40,654 nt of DNA. Origin: JACKAN01 sp964502735 (lineage in GTDB: Bacteria; Bdellovibrionota; Bdellovibrionia; Bdellovibrionales; UBA1609). The DNA lies in NCBI GenBank assembly GCA_964502735.1, contig CAZCYD010000022.1, forward strand, positions 1-40,654, read 5' to 3'. Every line of letters begins with the position of its first letter. The first letter of the stretch is position 1. The position numbers were made by a program, and so were the translations under genes. Positions 1 to 9,114 of this stretch are shown here, piece by piece. The notes beneath the pieces are model-generated. The model saw only the letters and a program-made list of their open reading frames with translations. It was not told the DNA's origin and made no database searches.

Positions 1-342
1 CCATTTATGGAAGGCCGACAAGTTTTTAAAAATGCTGTGACCCGAATGACAGAAGTTGCGCTTGAGGTTTGCGAGAAAGCTAAAGTTAAAAAAGAGGAAA
101 TCGACTTCGTTATTGCTCACCAAGCTAATGCTCGAATTAACCAAATGGTTATGGATAACCTAGGTCTTCCCCCAGAAAAAACTCACAACACTCTCCAAAA
201 ATATGGCAATACAACGATGGCAACCATACCCATAACCTTTCACGAAGCTCTACTAGAAAACAAAATCAAACGAGGAGACAAAGTGTTGTTTTTAGCATTT
301 GGCGCGGGATTCACATGGGCTGCAAGCCTTTTTAAATACTAG
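1..342 (+). CDS. fabH: 3-oxoacyl-ACP synthase III (FabH), C-terminal part, 5' truncated by window edge
   Basis: This is the C-terminal part of beta-ketoacyl-ACP synthase III, which condenses acetyl-CoA with malonyl-ACP to start type II fatty acid synthesis in the cytoplasm. The frame is open from the first base of the window, so the real start lies upstream. About 113 residues are visible. They include the HQAN motif with the active-site His, the GNT motif with the active-site Asn roughly 30 residues later, and the family's GFG/AFGAG-like glycine-rich ending followed by TWAA. The active-site Cys lies outside the window. The gene converges on the GGDEF gene with only about 20 bp between stops, and no terminator hairpin is visible there. 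A FabH-like paralogue cannot be excluded because the N-terminal half is missing. Confidence 0.93.
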   Translation, partial: PFMEGRQVFKNAVTRMTEVALEVCEKAKVKKEEIDFVIAHQANARINQMVMDNLGLPPEKTHNTLQKYGNTTMATIPITFHEALLENKIKRGDKVLFLAFGAGFTWAASLFKY

Positions 343-362
343 GATCTATTAGAACATCAGGT

Positions 363-1286
363 TTAAGCTGAGTACTTTGTGACTTTATTTCTGCCTTGTT
401 CCTTAGATATGTACAAAGCATGGTCGGCTTGCCTGACTAAACTTCTCGCATCAGTAGAGACATCTTCAGGATCAAAAATTGAAAACCCTACACTTACGGT
501 GAGTTGAATTTTATCTGAGCCTGACTCAAATACATGGGCCTCAATTTTTTCTCTCAATCTATTGCAAACAGTACCCGTCCCACCCTCATCAGTTTCAGTT
601 ATAACTACTAAGAACTCATCACCGCCATATCTTGCAGCAAAGTCAATTTCCCTCAAATTTCCTTGAATAATAGAACCCACTTCTTTTAAAACAAAACTAC
701 CAAATAAGTGATCGTGGTCATCATTAACTCTTTTAAAGTGATCCATATCTACCATTATACAAGAAACATTTCGCTTGAATCGACGCGCCCTCTTCAACTC
801 ATAGTCTATTCTTTCATACATAGATCTCATATTGTAGAGACCTGTTAAGTAATCTTTTTCTATCATCTCTTGCAATTTAACATTTGCAACAAACAACTCT
901 CTATGAAGTTCATTATTTCGCAAACTGACTTCTATTCTGGCGATAAGCTCATCTAACATAAATGGCTTTCTAACATAGTCATCAGCACCAAGACGCAAAG
1001 CCTTGGCCGCGAAATCACCATCTGATCTCGCTGTAACAAAAATCACTGTCACATAGTTTTCTTTTGATCTCAATTTTTTTAACATTTCTAACCCCGTCAT
1101 ATCGGGCATATTATGATCTGTTAAAATTAAATGGGGTTTAAAAAGATTAATAGAATTCAAGGCCTCTACCCCCGTATGAGCAACAGCTGTAAGATACCCA
1201 CAATCCACGAGAGCCTCTTTGAGAACAGCCAGAGTGTTGGCATCATCTTCTACAATCAAAATTCTTTTTCTATCGTCATCAAACAT
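363..1286 (-). CDS. Response regulator with GGDEF domain (diguanylate cyclase, PleD/DgcC-like)
   Basis: A two-domain cytoplasmic protein predicted to make cyclic di-GMP from two GTP when its receiver is phosphorylated. Numbering the longer GTG form (1292), the REC domain spans about residues 10-125, with the acidic pair after IVE, phospho-acceptor Asp59 in LTDHNMP and Lys109 in RKPF. The GGDEF domain spans about 145-305 with an intact GGDEF (223-227). An RxxD inhibitory site (214-217) sits exactly five residues upstream, so product inhibition is expected. I chose the ATG at 1286 over the GTG two codons upstream, because an AGAG stretch precedes it at a reasonable distance. It is divergent from the FecR/barrel gene, sharing a 130-bp intergenic region. 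No cognate kinase is adjacent. The two histidine kinases 5-9 kb away are candidates only by proximity. Confidence 0.93.
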   Translation of the reverse strand: MFDDDRKRILIVEDDANTLAVLKEALVDCGYLTAVAHTGVEALNSINLFKPHLILTDHNMPDMTGLEMLKKLRSKENYVTVIFVTARSDGDFAAKALRLGADDYVRKPFMLDELIARIEVSLRNNELHRELFVANVKLQEMIEKDYLTGLYNMRSMYERIDYELKRARRFKRNVSCIMVDMDHFKRVNDDHDHLFGSFVLKEVGSIIQGNLREIDFAARYGGDEFLVVITETDEGGTGTVCNRLREKIEAHVFESGSDKIQLTVSVGFSIFDPEDVSTDARSLVRQADHALYISKEQGRNKVTKYSA

Positions 1287-1416
1287 ACACACTCTACTAC
1301 GGATTTTTCGCCTAAAACCTTGATTAAATATATGGAGCTAGCCATAGGTCTATGTACGCAGCCAGCCTCTCCTATAGGCATATTGATTTCTCGGACAAAT
1401 CTGTCGAAAAGCTCTT

Positions 1417-3777
1417 GTGGACCGCCATTTGATTTTTGGAGCCCTTGCTCTACTAATTTTAGAAATTACAATCCTAGCTGGAGACCCCAGCTGGTTAAGT
1501 CACACTCACTCAAAAGAGAAAAATACAAAACCAGCACTGGGAAGGGTTATTCACGTAAAAGAAAAAGTCAGAAAAAAAAATCAAGACTCTATTGCCTGGC
1601 AAAACTCACACAACAATGAAAATCTTTTAGCCTATGACTCACTCCTTACCTTAAAAGGTAGTTCAGCAAAAATTGAGCTGATCAATGATGTTCAAATTAC
1701 TCTCCACGAAAATACTTTAATAGTTATTGAGCCCATTGAAGACAAAAGCGAAACGTCAAAAATGCACTTCAACAAAGGTTTTCTTGAATCAAAGATTCGT
1801 CAAAAGAACTTAAAATTAGGAACTGACGATTGGACTATCGCCGCTGAACCAGGAACTGATTTGAGCATTAAATCTCTCGAAAACAACCAATTGGAAATTG
1901 AAGTCAACCGTGGGCGCTTAGAGATTTCAAATAAAAATACGTCCTTAAAAAAAATTATTAACACCCAGTCAGTTATTACAACAACATCTACGGAAGTTAA
2001 AAGAGTCCAGAGCATTTCTTCGCAAATGAAGTGGGATAAAATCAAAGACAGAGTTTACTCTCATCAGTTTCCATTTGAGTACCAGCTATCGTGGCAAGGC
2101 GAAGTTACGCAAGTTGAAATCTACAACCAAAACAAAAAAGAGATTATACCTATCGCTGGTGGAAATGCTCAACACAAAATCAGACTTAACCCAGGCACAT
2201 ACTCATTTAGACTGATAAACAGTCAACAAGAAATGTCCGAACAAAAAACTCTAGAACTACTTAAAGCTCCTTTAGTCTATTATTACTCACCACTTCCAAG
2301 AGAAAGAATTATAACTAACTCTAAACCAAATTTCTTTTGGAGTCCTTTAATGAATTCTAATCAATTTTTATTAGAGATATCTCCAGACATTCACTTTTCT
2401 AACTTGTTTATTCAAACAACAAGTTCAACTCATTTTTCTTCTGTCCTCTTAAATAAATCTGAACACTTATTTTGGAGAATTCGATCTCTTGATCGCGATG
2501 GCTATGTAATACCTGAATCTTTCGTGTACGAATTATTTACAACCGACTCTCCTTTCTCGGCCCCCAAAATTAAAAAAATAGAAGTTCGCCAACCCGCTTC
2601 AGACTCTCCAGAAAAATCTGAAGCTAAAAATCCAAACACAGACAATCCAAACACAGACAATCCAGAGAGCTCAGACCACTCTGACAATAGCAGAAAAGAA
2701 AACATAACTTTAATTAACCGGATATTTCAAATTTTTATTCCACAGGCTTATGCTAAAAGTGATAAGATGAACTCCTTGAAAGAATTAATTCTGGAGTGGG
2801 AAGATATTCCTGGAGCCGATTTTTATATCATTGAAATTTCTTCTGAACCCAATTTTATTAATCCAGAAATTATAAAAAAAGTCGAAACTAATAGCTTTAA
2901 ATGGCTGGAGAGCTTTCAACACGCAATTTATTATCTTAGAGTGGCAGCAGGTTCGTCAGGCGGAAAATTAGGTTTATTTTCCCCTCCACAAGTCATTGAT
3001 ATTAATAAAATAACTAAGCAAGATCCGACCGCGCAACCAAAACTGATACAAAAGTCTAATTCGAATTCAAAGGTCTCAAATGAAAGAATGCAGAACTTTC
3101 CGGAAATAAATTCCCACATTGAATCTATTGATCGAACCAAAACACTCCCAATAGAGCCAAAACCTATATTCCTCAGCAAACACTCCATTTTAGAACCAAT
3201 TTATTTGTTCTCTACATCGTTCGGATACAATATTTACAAAAGAAAATTTCTAAACAAACCAGACTTCGAAGTTCATCAAAAGAACTCCTCACTTCCCTAC
3301 TTAAATGCCAACATCAGGATGGAAAAACTCATTTTAAATGCAGATATCTTCATTCATCATTTAAAATCGAACACTATGGAACAACCCTTCCAAGAAAATC
3401 TATCCTACACAAATTTTCAGCTTTCATGGCTCTATAGAATTTCTTCCATTCATTCTTTTGGCTTAATTGCAGACCGCGAACACCTCCTTGAAAGAAAAAG
3501 TTTTGAACAACTTAAATTAAACCCTACTCATTTCTATGGACTTGCCTACAGAATTCTATTCAGACAAAAAAATTGGGAAACTCAATTCAATTTCAAGATT
3601 GCAACTAACAACAACCAGCTTACTCATTACTCAACTTTTATAAAGGTTCAGTCCTCTGAAACTCTCAATAGATGGGGAGTGTTTGCGGGGGGGCATTATT
3701 ATTTAGACCTAATGGAGGGGGAAAAACTAAAAAGTCAGGCCGAAACCACAGGCCTGCACCTAGGGATTCAATGGTAA
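1417..3777 (+). CDS. FecR-domain envelope protein with FN3-like modules and a C-terminal beta-barrel-like region
   Basis: A 786-residue envelope protein. A hydrophobic segment (about 5-21) acts as signal or anchor. A FecR-type domain follows (about 43-165; LGRVI...L..DSLLTLKGSSAKI...V.ITL). Then come two Ig/FN3-like modules, recognisable by FFW...HLFWRIRSLD (about 300-370) and LEWEDIPGADFYIIEIS...YLRVAAG (about 455-530), separated by a linker with a duplicated NPNTD unit. The last ~190 residues are rich in alternating aromatic strands and end in GIQW. A terminal aromatic residue is typical of BAM-inserted outer-membrane barrels. The start is a GTG with no clear ribosome-binding site. FecR domains elsewhere bind anti-sigma factors or peptidoglycan-proximal ligands, but here no sigma or anti-sigma gene is adjacent. 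The N-terminal part is paralogous to the product at 10984-12876. Function unknown. Confidence 0.8.
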   Translation: MDRHLIFGALALLILEITILAGDPSWLSHTHSKEKNTKPALGRVIHVKEKVRKKNQDSIAWQNSHNNENLLAYDSLLTLKGSSAKIELINDVQITLHENTLIVIEPIEDKSETSKMHFNKGFLESKIRQKNLKLGTDDWTIAAEPGTDLSIKSLENNQLEIEVNRGRLEISNKNTSLKKIINTQSVITTTSTEVKRVQSISSQMKWDKIKDRVYSHQFPFEYQLSWQGEVTQVEIYNQNKKEIIPIAGGNAQHKIRLNPGTYSFRLINSQQEMSEQKTLELLKAPLVYYYSPLPRERIITNSKPNFFWSPLMNSNQFLLEISPDIHFSNLFIQTTSSTHFSSVLLNKSEHLFWRIRSLDRDGYVIPESFVYELFTTDSPFSAPKIKKIEVRQPASDSPEKSEAKNPNTDNPNTDNPESSDHSDNSRKENITLINRIFQIFIPQAYAKSDKMNSLKELILEWEDIPGADFYIIEISSEPNFINPEIIKKVETNSFKWLESFQHAIYYLRVAAGSSGGKLGLFSPPQVIDINKITKQDPTAQPKLIQKSNSNSKVSNERMQNFPEINSHIESIDRTKTLPIEPKPIFLSKHSILEPIYLFSTSFGYNIYKRKFLNKPDFEVHQKNSSLPYLNANIRMEKLILNADIFIHHLKSNTMEQPFQENLSYTNFQLSWLYRISSIHSFGLIADREHLLERKSFEQLKLNPTHFYGLAYRILFRQKNWETQFNFKIATNNNQLTHYSTFIKVQSSETLNRWGVFAGGHYYLDLMEGEKLKSQAETTGLHLGIQW
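2629..2666 (+). repeat. 15-bp tandem repeat (two copies plus a partial) in the FecR/barrel gene
   Basis: The unit AATCCAAACACAGAC occurs at 2629-2643 and 2644-2658, followed by a partial AATCCAGA. It encodes a repeated NPNTD in the hydrophilic linker between the two FN3-like modules. Being a multiple of three, copy-number change would lengthen the linker without a frameshift. Confidence 0.8.
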
Positions 3778-3802
3778 CTCTCCTTTCTTTTGCAAGAACA
3801 GT

Positions 3803-5416
3803 TTATCTATTATAAGCCAGATATAACAAACCTAGCAGTGGGAAAAGTAACAACACTATAACTATTGCCCTATTTCCTACTGAAAGGTCATGATATCCCA
3901 CCCGCCCACAACCACCTGCAAACTTAAACTCATTTTGTTTATACGGATCATAATCAAACTTTACAGAATTAACTTGTGACGAAGGAAAACTGGATTGATT
4001 ATTAAGTCCCACCCTAAATCGAAAATACCTCTGACCACTTAATTCTACAGAATTTAAGCTGAACCATTCAGACGGTACAAAATTGGGGGTTCCACCAAAG
4101 GATAACTCTAAGAAGGCTTCACTGCCACCAACTAGATCAGCACTGATTTCTGCACTTGTAAATGACGGATAAGAGTTATAGAGATCGTAAGTTTTCGAGA
4201 TCGAATAAAAACTTCCCAATTTGTGGCGAACAACTCCAGCTACCAACAAAAAACTAAGAGGGCTAATACTCCCCCCTCCTGTGACAACAATATTATTATC
4301 TGATAACCACGTTCTTCCATTCCCACCATCGCCACCATCGCCGCTATTGGCGGCCACAGTCACTCCACCTAAACCAGGTAAAGCCTCGACTGTACCATTG
4401 TTAATAAAATCACCAGCGGAAAACATGGTAATACTTCCACCACCTCCACCGCCACCGCCTCCAGCTCGAGCCGCACCCGCACTGCCGCCACCACTTCCTC
4501 CATTAGCCAGTACGGCACCAGAAGCTCCAATAGTTATATTTCCTAAAGCCACTAAGATTACTACTCCTCCCCCAGCACCCCCACCTCCACCACTAGAGTT
4601 CCCAAGCCCTAGAGAGATATGAGCACTACCACCTCCACCACCAGAACCTCCACCTAAAACATCAAAAGCGTCGTCGGTATATTGAGTTCCCGCCAATCCC
4701 CCTGTTCCACCAACCGAGTCGTCTCCATCTTTAGGCGAAACCCCTCCTCCAACATCTCCATAAGCTCCGCCGCCGCCACCACCTTGTCCAAGATTTGGGT
4801 TTGTGCTTGGACCTGCGGATCCTCCTGAAACATTTTGCCCACCTGTTAGGCCTGAAGTAGGAGCCAACACTTCACTCCCTCCATCTCCACCACGTCCTCC
4901 ACCACAAACACCTGTTCCACCTTTGTTAACTTGAAGCGTGTTCAGACTTACCTCTTCTCCATTACCACCAGAACAATCAATCACACCATCTATAAAAACT
5001 TCACCTAAAACTTTAATTGAGAGAGGCTGATCTCCACTGGGCCTCAACACCCACCCCGCTTCTAATCGAAATTGCGTAAACTGGAGGTCAGGAAATTCGT
5101 TCGTATTTATGGTGATTACATTTCCACTTAGATCACTACTTACAGAAAAATTTTGATAAGTAGAAATATCAAACACCCCGTGTCGACCATCCCCTGGATC
5201 TAAATCGCGACTCCTGAAACCTGAACCATCATCGAAATTTCTAACATGTATAGGCGATACCAACACACCTCGGCTAAAATCCCAAATTAGATCACTCTCA
5301 TCACGGTCTTCAATGTTTAAAAATGATTTTTCGATAGTTAAGGAGTAACCAGCTAAAGGGTGAAAACTCAATACAATAAATAAGAAGATCCACCGACTAT
5401 ACCGCTTCGGCTTCAT
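3803..5416 (-). CDS. Secreted glycine-rich surface protein with C-terminal Cys-TM-Arg sorting-like tail
   Basis: A 537-residue exported protein. It has an N-terminal signal peptide (about 1-25, basic n-region KPKR), then a beta-rich region. Residues about 150-350 form an extremely glycine-rich segment with runs of up to nine Gly, interspersed with short hydrophobic strands such as ITIGASG and FINNGTV. This layout suggests a beta-helix with glycine-rich turns. A globular 130-residue region follows. The tail has GGCG with Cys503, a hydrophobic segment (about 517-535) and a final Arg. That tripartite layout is like MYXO-CTERM or other Cys-type sorting signals. The gene overlaps the upstream response-regulator gene by 20 bp, so it is the last gene of the PP2C/kinase operon and a likely output of it. 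The precise family was not recognised. Confidence 0.75.
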   Translation of the reverse strand: MKPKRYSRWIFLFIVLSFHPLAGYSLTIEKSFLNIEDRDESDLIWDFSRGVLVSPIHVRNFDDGSGFRSRDLDPGDGRHGVFDISTYQNFSVSSDLSGNVITINTNEFPDLQFTQFRLEAGWVLRPSGDQPLSIKVLGEVFIDGVIDCSGGNGEEVSLNTLQVNKGGTGVCGGGRGGDGGSEVLAPTSGLTGGQNVSGGSAGPSTNPNLGQGGGGGGAYGDVGGGVSPKDGDDSVGGTGGLAGTQYTDDAFDVLGGGSGGGGGSAHISLGLGNSSGGGGGAGGGVVILVALGNITIGASGAVLANGGSGGGSAGAARAGGGGGGGGGSITMFSAGDFINNGTVEALPGLGGVTVAANSGDGGDGGNGRTWLSDNNIVVTGGGSISPLSFLLVAGVVRHKLGSFYSISKTYDLYNSYPSFTSAEISADLVGGSEAFLELSFGGTPNFVPSEWFSLNSVELSGQRYFRFRVGLNNQSSFPSSQVNSVKFDYDPYKQNEFKFAGGCGRVGYHDLSVGNRAIVIVLLLFPLLGLLYLAYNR

Positions 5417-5819
5417 CTGCCCATCCCATAACCTTCCAGATTCGACTCCTCAATAAATCAGAAGTAAAAGGTTTAATCATATACTCAGTGACCTTCCATT
5501 GAGCGGCTTGAGTGATCTTAAAACGTTCTATTGATTCTTGGCTTGTAACCATAATAAACGGAATAGTTTTACGGTGAGGACTTTTTCTAACTGTTTTCAA
5601 CAGCTCCAAGCCTTTGGCTCCAGGCATTTCCCAGTCCGAAAGAATCAACTCGAGCTTAATCTTTGGATCTTGAAGGTATTTTATAGCTTGAGGAACATTT
5701 TTAGCTTGTTTAATGTTTTTAAATCCAAAACTCAACAAGTACTCTACCAATACATTCCTAACCAAAGCATCATCATCAACAACCAAAATTGACAAGTTAT
5801 AATCTGGCAAAACGAACAT
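5397..5819 (-). CDS. Single-domain response regulator (CheY-like)
   Basis: A 140-residue receiver domain with no output domain, so it probably works by protein-protein interaction or as a phosphorelay shuttle. It shows the acidic triad VVDDD (about 14-16), phospho-acceptor Asp62 in LSDWEMP, Thr/Ser in MVTSQ and Lys106 in MIKPF. A start 24 bp upstream is possible, but the ATG at 5819 is supported by a strong ribosome-binding site (GAAGGAGAG, 5826-5834) and by a TGATG junction sharing one base with the stop of the upstream kinase gene. This shows translational coupling. The final 20 bp overlap the start of the glycine-rich protein gene. Its partner is most likely one of the two kinases encoded immediately upstream. 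Confidence 0.92.
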   Translation of the reverse strand: MFVLPDYNLSILVVDDDALVRNVLVEYLLSFGFKNIKQAKNVPQAIKYLQDPKIKLELILSDWEMPGAKGLELLKTVRKSPHRKTIPFIMVTSQESIERFKITQAAQWKVTEYMIKPFTSDLLRSRIWKVMGWADEAEAV

Positions 5820-7048
5820 CAGGCACTCTCCTTCAATGGGCAATTTATAGGCAGTCGAATAACAGCTTCAAGTCCTCGATTTTGTCCATTTTTAACTTCA
5901 AACTCTCCGCCATGTTCAATCTCTACAATCTCTTTACAAATAGCCAAACCCAAACCTGAACCCTTTGATCCCTTTGTCGTAAAAAATGGAACCAGTATCT
6001 GATCTAGAATATCCGAACTCACACCTTCTCCAGAATCAATAATTACAATTTTTGCCATTCCATTTTCTCTAGAAATATCTACGCAAATCTCACCGCCCGG
6101 CTCCATTGCCTGAATGGCATTAATAAAAACATTTAGTAGCACCTGCATAAGTGATGTGGAATTAGCTTTTATTTTTATATTTTCAGTAAATTGAACCTTT
6201 ATGATTGTCTGAGTGCTACTAATTTGCTGTTCCATAAGTTCTAAACACTTTTGAATAGTTTCTTGCAAGTAGACTTCTGTTTTTTCATCACCCTGCTCAA
6301 CCCCATTTACTGATTTAAATCTATCCAGTATCTTAGCGGCTCTAACAGAGGCTTCAAGTATGACTTCTAAGGCTTGCCTCATATCTGCTTCGCTTTTTTT
6401 TCTACTTATGTCCGCCTTACCCATAATTTGCATCAATACGTTGCCAAATTCATGAGTCACACTTCTTGAAATCGCGGCAATTGAAGTTGATTTTTCTGAC
6501 TCAAATATTCTACGCCTTAAAGAGTTTAATTCTTCTTCTTTAAATGTTTTTTCTTTTTTTAAATTCCACAGAGCATTAAAATTTCTAGCTTTTTGCAAAA
6601 GCTCCCCATCGTTTAAAGGCTTATTTAAATAATCCCACCTCTCTAAACATTTCTCTTTTAATACAGACCTAATCGAATCCACACTCCGATCCTGATAAGC
6701 TGTAACAAATACAGCATAAATATCCGAATCTCGCGAGAAAAATTCCTTTACCAAATCAATTCCATCTCGACTCTCACCTAAAATCACGTCAAAGAATCCA
6801 ACCGAGTAAGGTCTTCCTTGTTTAAAAGCCTCATTTAAAAGTTGCATGGCCTCCTGATAACTATGAGCAATATCAACATCAAAAATTTTATCACTTTTAC
6901 GATTAGTCTCTAAAACATTACCACTAGAACGGCTTGACGCCAACTCCACTTCTCCAGTTGTCGGACACAAAATTTCTCTATAACCTTTAGCGATTTCCAC
7001 CTCGTCATCAACTATAAGAATTCTGCGGTTCCATTGATATTTACTCAT
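5819..7048 (-). CDS. Cytoplasmic hybrid histidine kinase with N-terminal receiver domain
   Basis: A 409-residue soluble kinase with no membrane segment. The REC domain spans about 8-160, with the LIVDDE acidic pocket, Asp87 in FFDVIL and Lys143 in NKPL. The loop between the first strand and the phospho-acceptor is longer than usual. After a coiled-coil linker comes the HisKA-type H-box with His199 in VTHEFGN. The HATPase_c domain spans about 285-405, with the N-box (NVFINAIQAM), G1 (DSGEG) and G2 (GSGLGLAI). The receiver probably takes phosphate from the upstream membrane kinase or gates this kinase. Its ATG lies in an ATGA overlap with the stop of the sensor kinase gene and has GGAGG 11 nt upstream. 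The operon order suggests a linear relay: membrane sensor, this kinase, then the single-domain regulator. Confidence 0.92.
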   Translation of the reverse strand: MSKYQWNRRILIVDDEVEIAKGYREILCPTTGEVELASSRSSGNVLETNRKSDKIFDVDIAHSYQEAMQLLNEAFKQGRPYSVGFFDVILGESRDGIDLVKEFFSRDSDIYAVFVTAYQDRSVDSIRSVLKEKCLERWDYLNKPLNDGELLQKARNFNALWNLKKEKTFKEEELNSLRRRIFESEKSTSIAAISRSVTHEFGNVLMQIMGKADISRKKSEADMRQALEVILEASVRAAKILDRFKSVNGVEQGDEKTEVYLQETIQKCLELMEQQISSTQTIIKVQFTENIKIKANSTSLMQVLLNVFINAIQAMEPGGEICVDISRENGMAKIVIIDSGEGVSSDILDQILVPFFTTKGSKGSGLGLAICKEIVEIEHGGEFEVKNGQNRGLEAVIRLPINCPLKESA

Positions 7049-9078
7049 GCCGATTTCGCCTCCGCATTAGACTTTGGCAACGTGATAATCATGGTGGTCC
7101 CTTGACCTTTTTCTGTGCTATGAAGCTGAATGTCTCCATCGAAAGATCTTATAAATCTCCTGCTAATATTTAACCCCAAACCCGTTCCATCTTTATTAGC
7201 TTTTGTAGTAAACTGCGTTCTAAAAACCTTATCCTTGAAACTCGCATCAATACCTATTCCATTGTCCTCAACTTGAATCTCAATATGTTTATCGCAAACA
7301 AAGAGATTAATTTTAATTATTCCATTAAATTCACCATGCAATTTGGACTTTTCTTCAATGGCCTGGATAGAGTTCCGTATTAAATTTGTAAGACTTTGTA
7401 TGAATTCATCGTAATCAACTTTAACAGTCCCCAGGGCTTCTTTTGGCTTATATTGAATTTCTACACCGTACTTTGAAGCATAATCGGCCATTATATAAAT
7501 AGACTCTTTTATTAAATAATTGGGGTCATAAGGTCGAGCTTCACCCTTGGGTTTAGACATAGATCGCATAGACTGAACAATTTTATTTATTCGAGAAGAT
7601 TCACTCATTAAAAATAAAATGTCATTTTTAAGCTGACTTTGAAAGTCACTAAGAGTTTTTGACACGTTATTCAAATTTTGAATATCTTCTTCGAGAAGAT
7701 TTTTGTCTTCATATATTTTTGATTTCTGTTTCAGTCCACTAATAAGACCTTCAAATCCTCCTTTTTCGTAATCTTCACCCCATCCTTTTGCTAAACTTTG
7801 AAGATGATCAACAATGATGTCCAGCGTGTTTTTATTATTAATAATTTGAGTGCGGTTCATAATATTAGTTAAAGGATTTAATACCTCGTGTGCCGCACGA
7901 CCGGCAGTCTCACCCACTGCAGCCAAACGAGTTGTATTTAACAAGGCTTCTTGAGCCATTTTTACAGCTTGATTTTGTTTATCTAACTGTTCAGTTCTTT
8001 CCCTTACTTTTTTTTCTAGATTTTTATTTGCACTTTCCAGAGCCTGACGAGAGGCTTTTAAATCACTAATCATTTTATTAAATGAGTCTCCCAAAAGATG
8101 AATTTCGTCTCGAGTTGTGACTTCAATTTTTGTGTCAAGAAATCCTTGAGAGACTCTCGACATCCCTTGGACTAAAATTTCAATAGGTTTTGTAAGAGAC
8201 TTCGAAAAAATGACAGCTATAATAAAAGCAAGGGTCAAAACTATAGAGGAAAAAAGGACGGATCGATAGACAAGTATATTAACTGCTGAAAAAGCTTTTT
8301 TGCTACCGACGCTTGAAATTACAAAAAGTCCATTATCCATACGCTTGTAAGCACCCAAAATATCTTCACTTAGATATTTTAACTTTAAAACTGTAGTTGA
8401 AATCGCCATACTACTTTCATTTGATTTAATTAACTCATAAAGACTCTTCTCCGTGGCTCCAATCAAACGCTCGCCGTCCTGAGTATAAACTGAAACCTGA
8501 GAATAAGAGTTGTCATCAATGACTTTGTGAAGACTTTCAATTCTGACTAGAGCGACCATAGAGTACTGGTGCGGATGCTTTGGGTTTTTTAAGTTAAAAA
8601 TCGTTTTGTGAAAGCCCAGCGCCGGAATTTGGCCAGAATCCCCTAAAGCCCAAACTCCAGAAGGGGTCCTCAATGATTGTTGTGATAACATTCTGTCGAG
8701 ATGAGCCAACAGCTGTTTCTCTTCCAAACCATAACTCTCCATAAAATCTCGATCAAAATAAATATGAGAGTCCAGACTTTGAAAATCGAGACTCTTTCCT
8801 AAATAAATAATATCTTCATTTCTAGCTAAAAACTCTTTAGTTTCCGAATCACTTTTCAGATGAGTGATTAAGTCTAAGCGGTCGCTGACCCTTGAAAGAA
8901 GACTTTGAAAGTCTGAACTTATTGTCGTTACCAAATTTTTATTATAATCATAAACAAGCTCTGTTTTATCTTGCTCAAAAAGCTTAATAGCCATATACAA
9001 ATAAGCCCCAACACACATGAGCAATAAGAGTGTGCATATAAATAAAAATTTGTATCGTATTGAGAAGTAAGCTTTCAC
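7045..9078 (-). CDS. Membrane sensor histidine kinase (periplasmic sensor, HAMP, HisKA, HATPase)
   Basis: A 677-residue inner-membrane kinase. TM1 spans about 11-31 and TM2 about 274-292. Between them lies a roughly 240-residue periplasmic sensor of the extended Cache type, judged by size and strand pattern. HAMP follows (about 293-346), then a coiled coil to about 385. The H-box has His397 in AAHEVLNPL, and is preceded by GETAGRAAHE. An unusually long helical insertion of about 60 residues sits between the H-box and the second dimerisation helix (SSRINKIVQSM). HATPase_c carries NLIRNSIQAIEE, VEDNGIGI and GTGLGLNI. The start is a GTG without an obvious ribosome-binding site, 36 bp after the phosphatase stop. 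It overlaps the next kinase gene as ATGA. The ligand is unknown. Confidence 0.9.
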   Translation of the reverse strand: MKAYFSIRYKFLFICTLLLLMCVGAYLYMAIKLFEQDKTELVYDYNKNLVTTISSDFQSLLSRVSDRLDLITHLKSDSETKEFLARNEDIIYLGKSLDFQSLDSHIYFDRDFMESYGLEEKQLLAHLDRMLSQQSLRTPSGVWALGDSGQIPALGFHKTIFNLKNPKHPHQYSMVALVRIESLHKVIDDNSYSQVSVYTQDGERLIGATEKSLYELIKSNESSMAISTTVLKLKYLSEDILGAYKRMDNGLFVISSVGSKKAFSAVNILVYRSVLFSSIVLTLAFIIAVIFSKSLTKPIEILVQGMSRVSQGFLDTKIEVTTRDEIHLLGDSFNKMISDLKASRQALESANKNLEKKVRERTEQLDKQNQAVKMAQEALLNTTRLAAVGETAGRAAHEVLNPLTNIMNRTQIINNKNTLDIIVDHLQSLAKGWGEDYEKGGFEGLISGLKQKSKIYEDKNLLEEDIQNLNNVSKTLSDFQSQLKNDILFLMSESSRINKIVQSMRSMSKPKGEARPYDPNYLIKESIYIMADYASKYGVEIQYKPKEALGTVKVDYDEFIQSLTNLIRNSIQAIEEKSKLHGEFNGIIKINLFVCDKHIEIQVEDNGIGIDASFKDKVFRTQFTTKANKDGTGLGLNISRRFIRSFDGDIQLHSTEKGQGTTMIITLPKSNAEAKSA

Positions 9079-9114
9079 ATCTATGTTATCGGACTGAATC
9101 TATTTGTAATTAAA

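Noticed and set aside
4221..4622. Proline-rich open frame on the plus strand
   Set aside because: It is the antisense shadow of the glycine-rich codons (GGN read backwards gives NCC, Pro) of the gene at 3803-5416. It has no ribosome-binding site.
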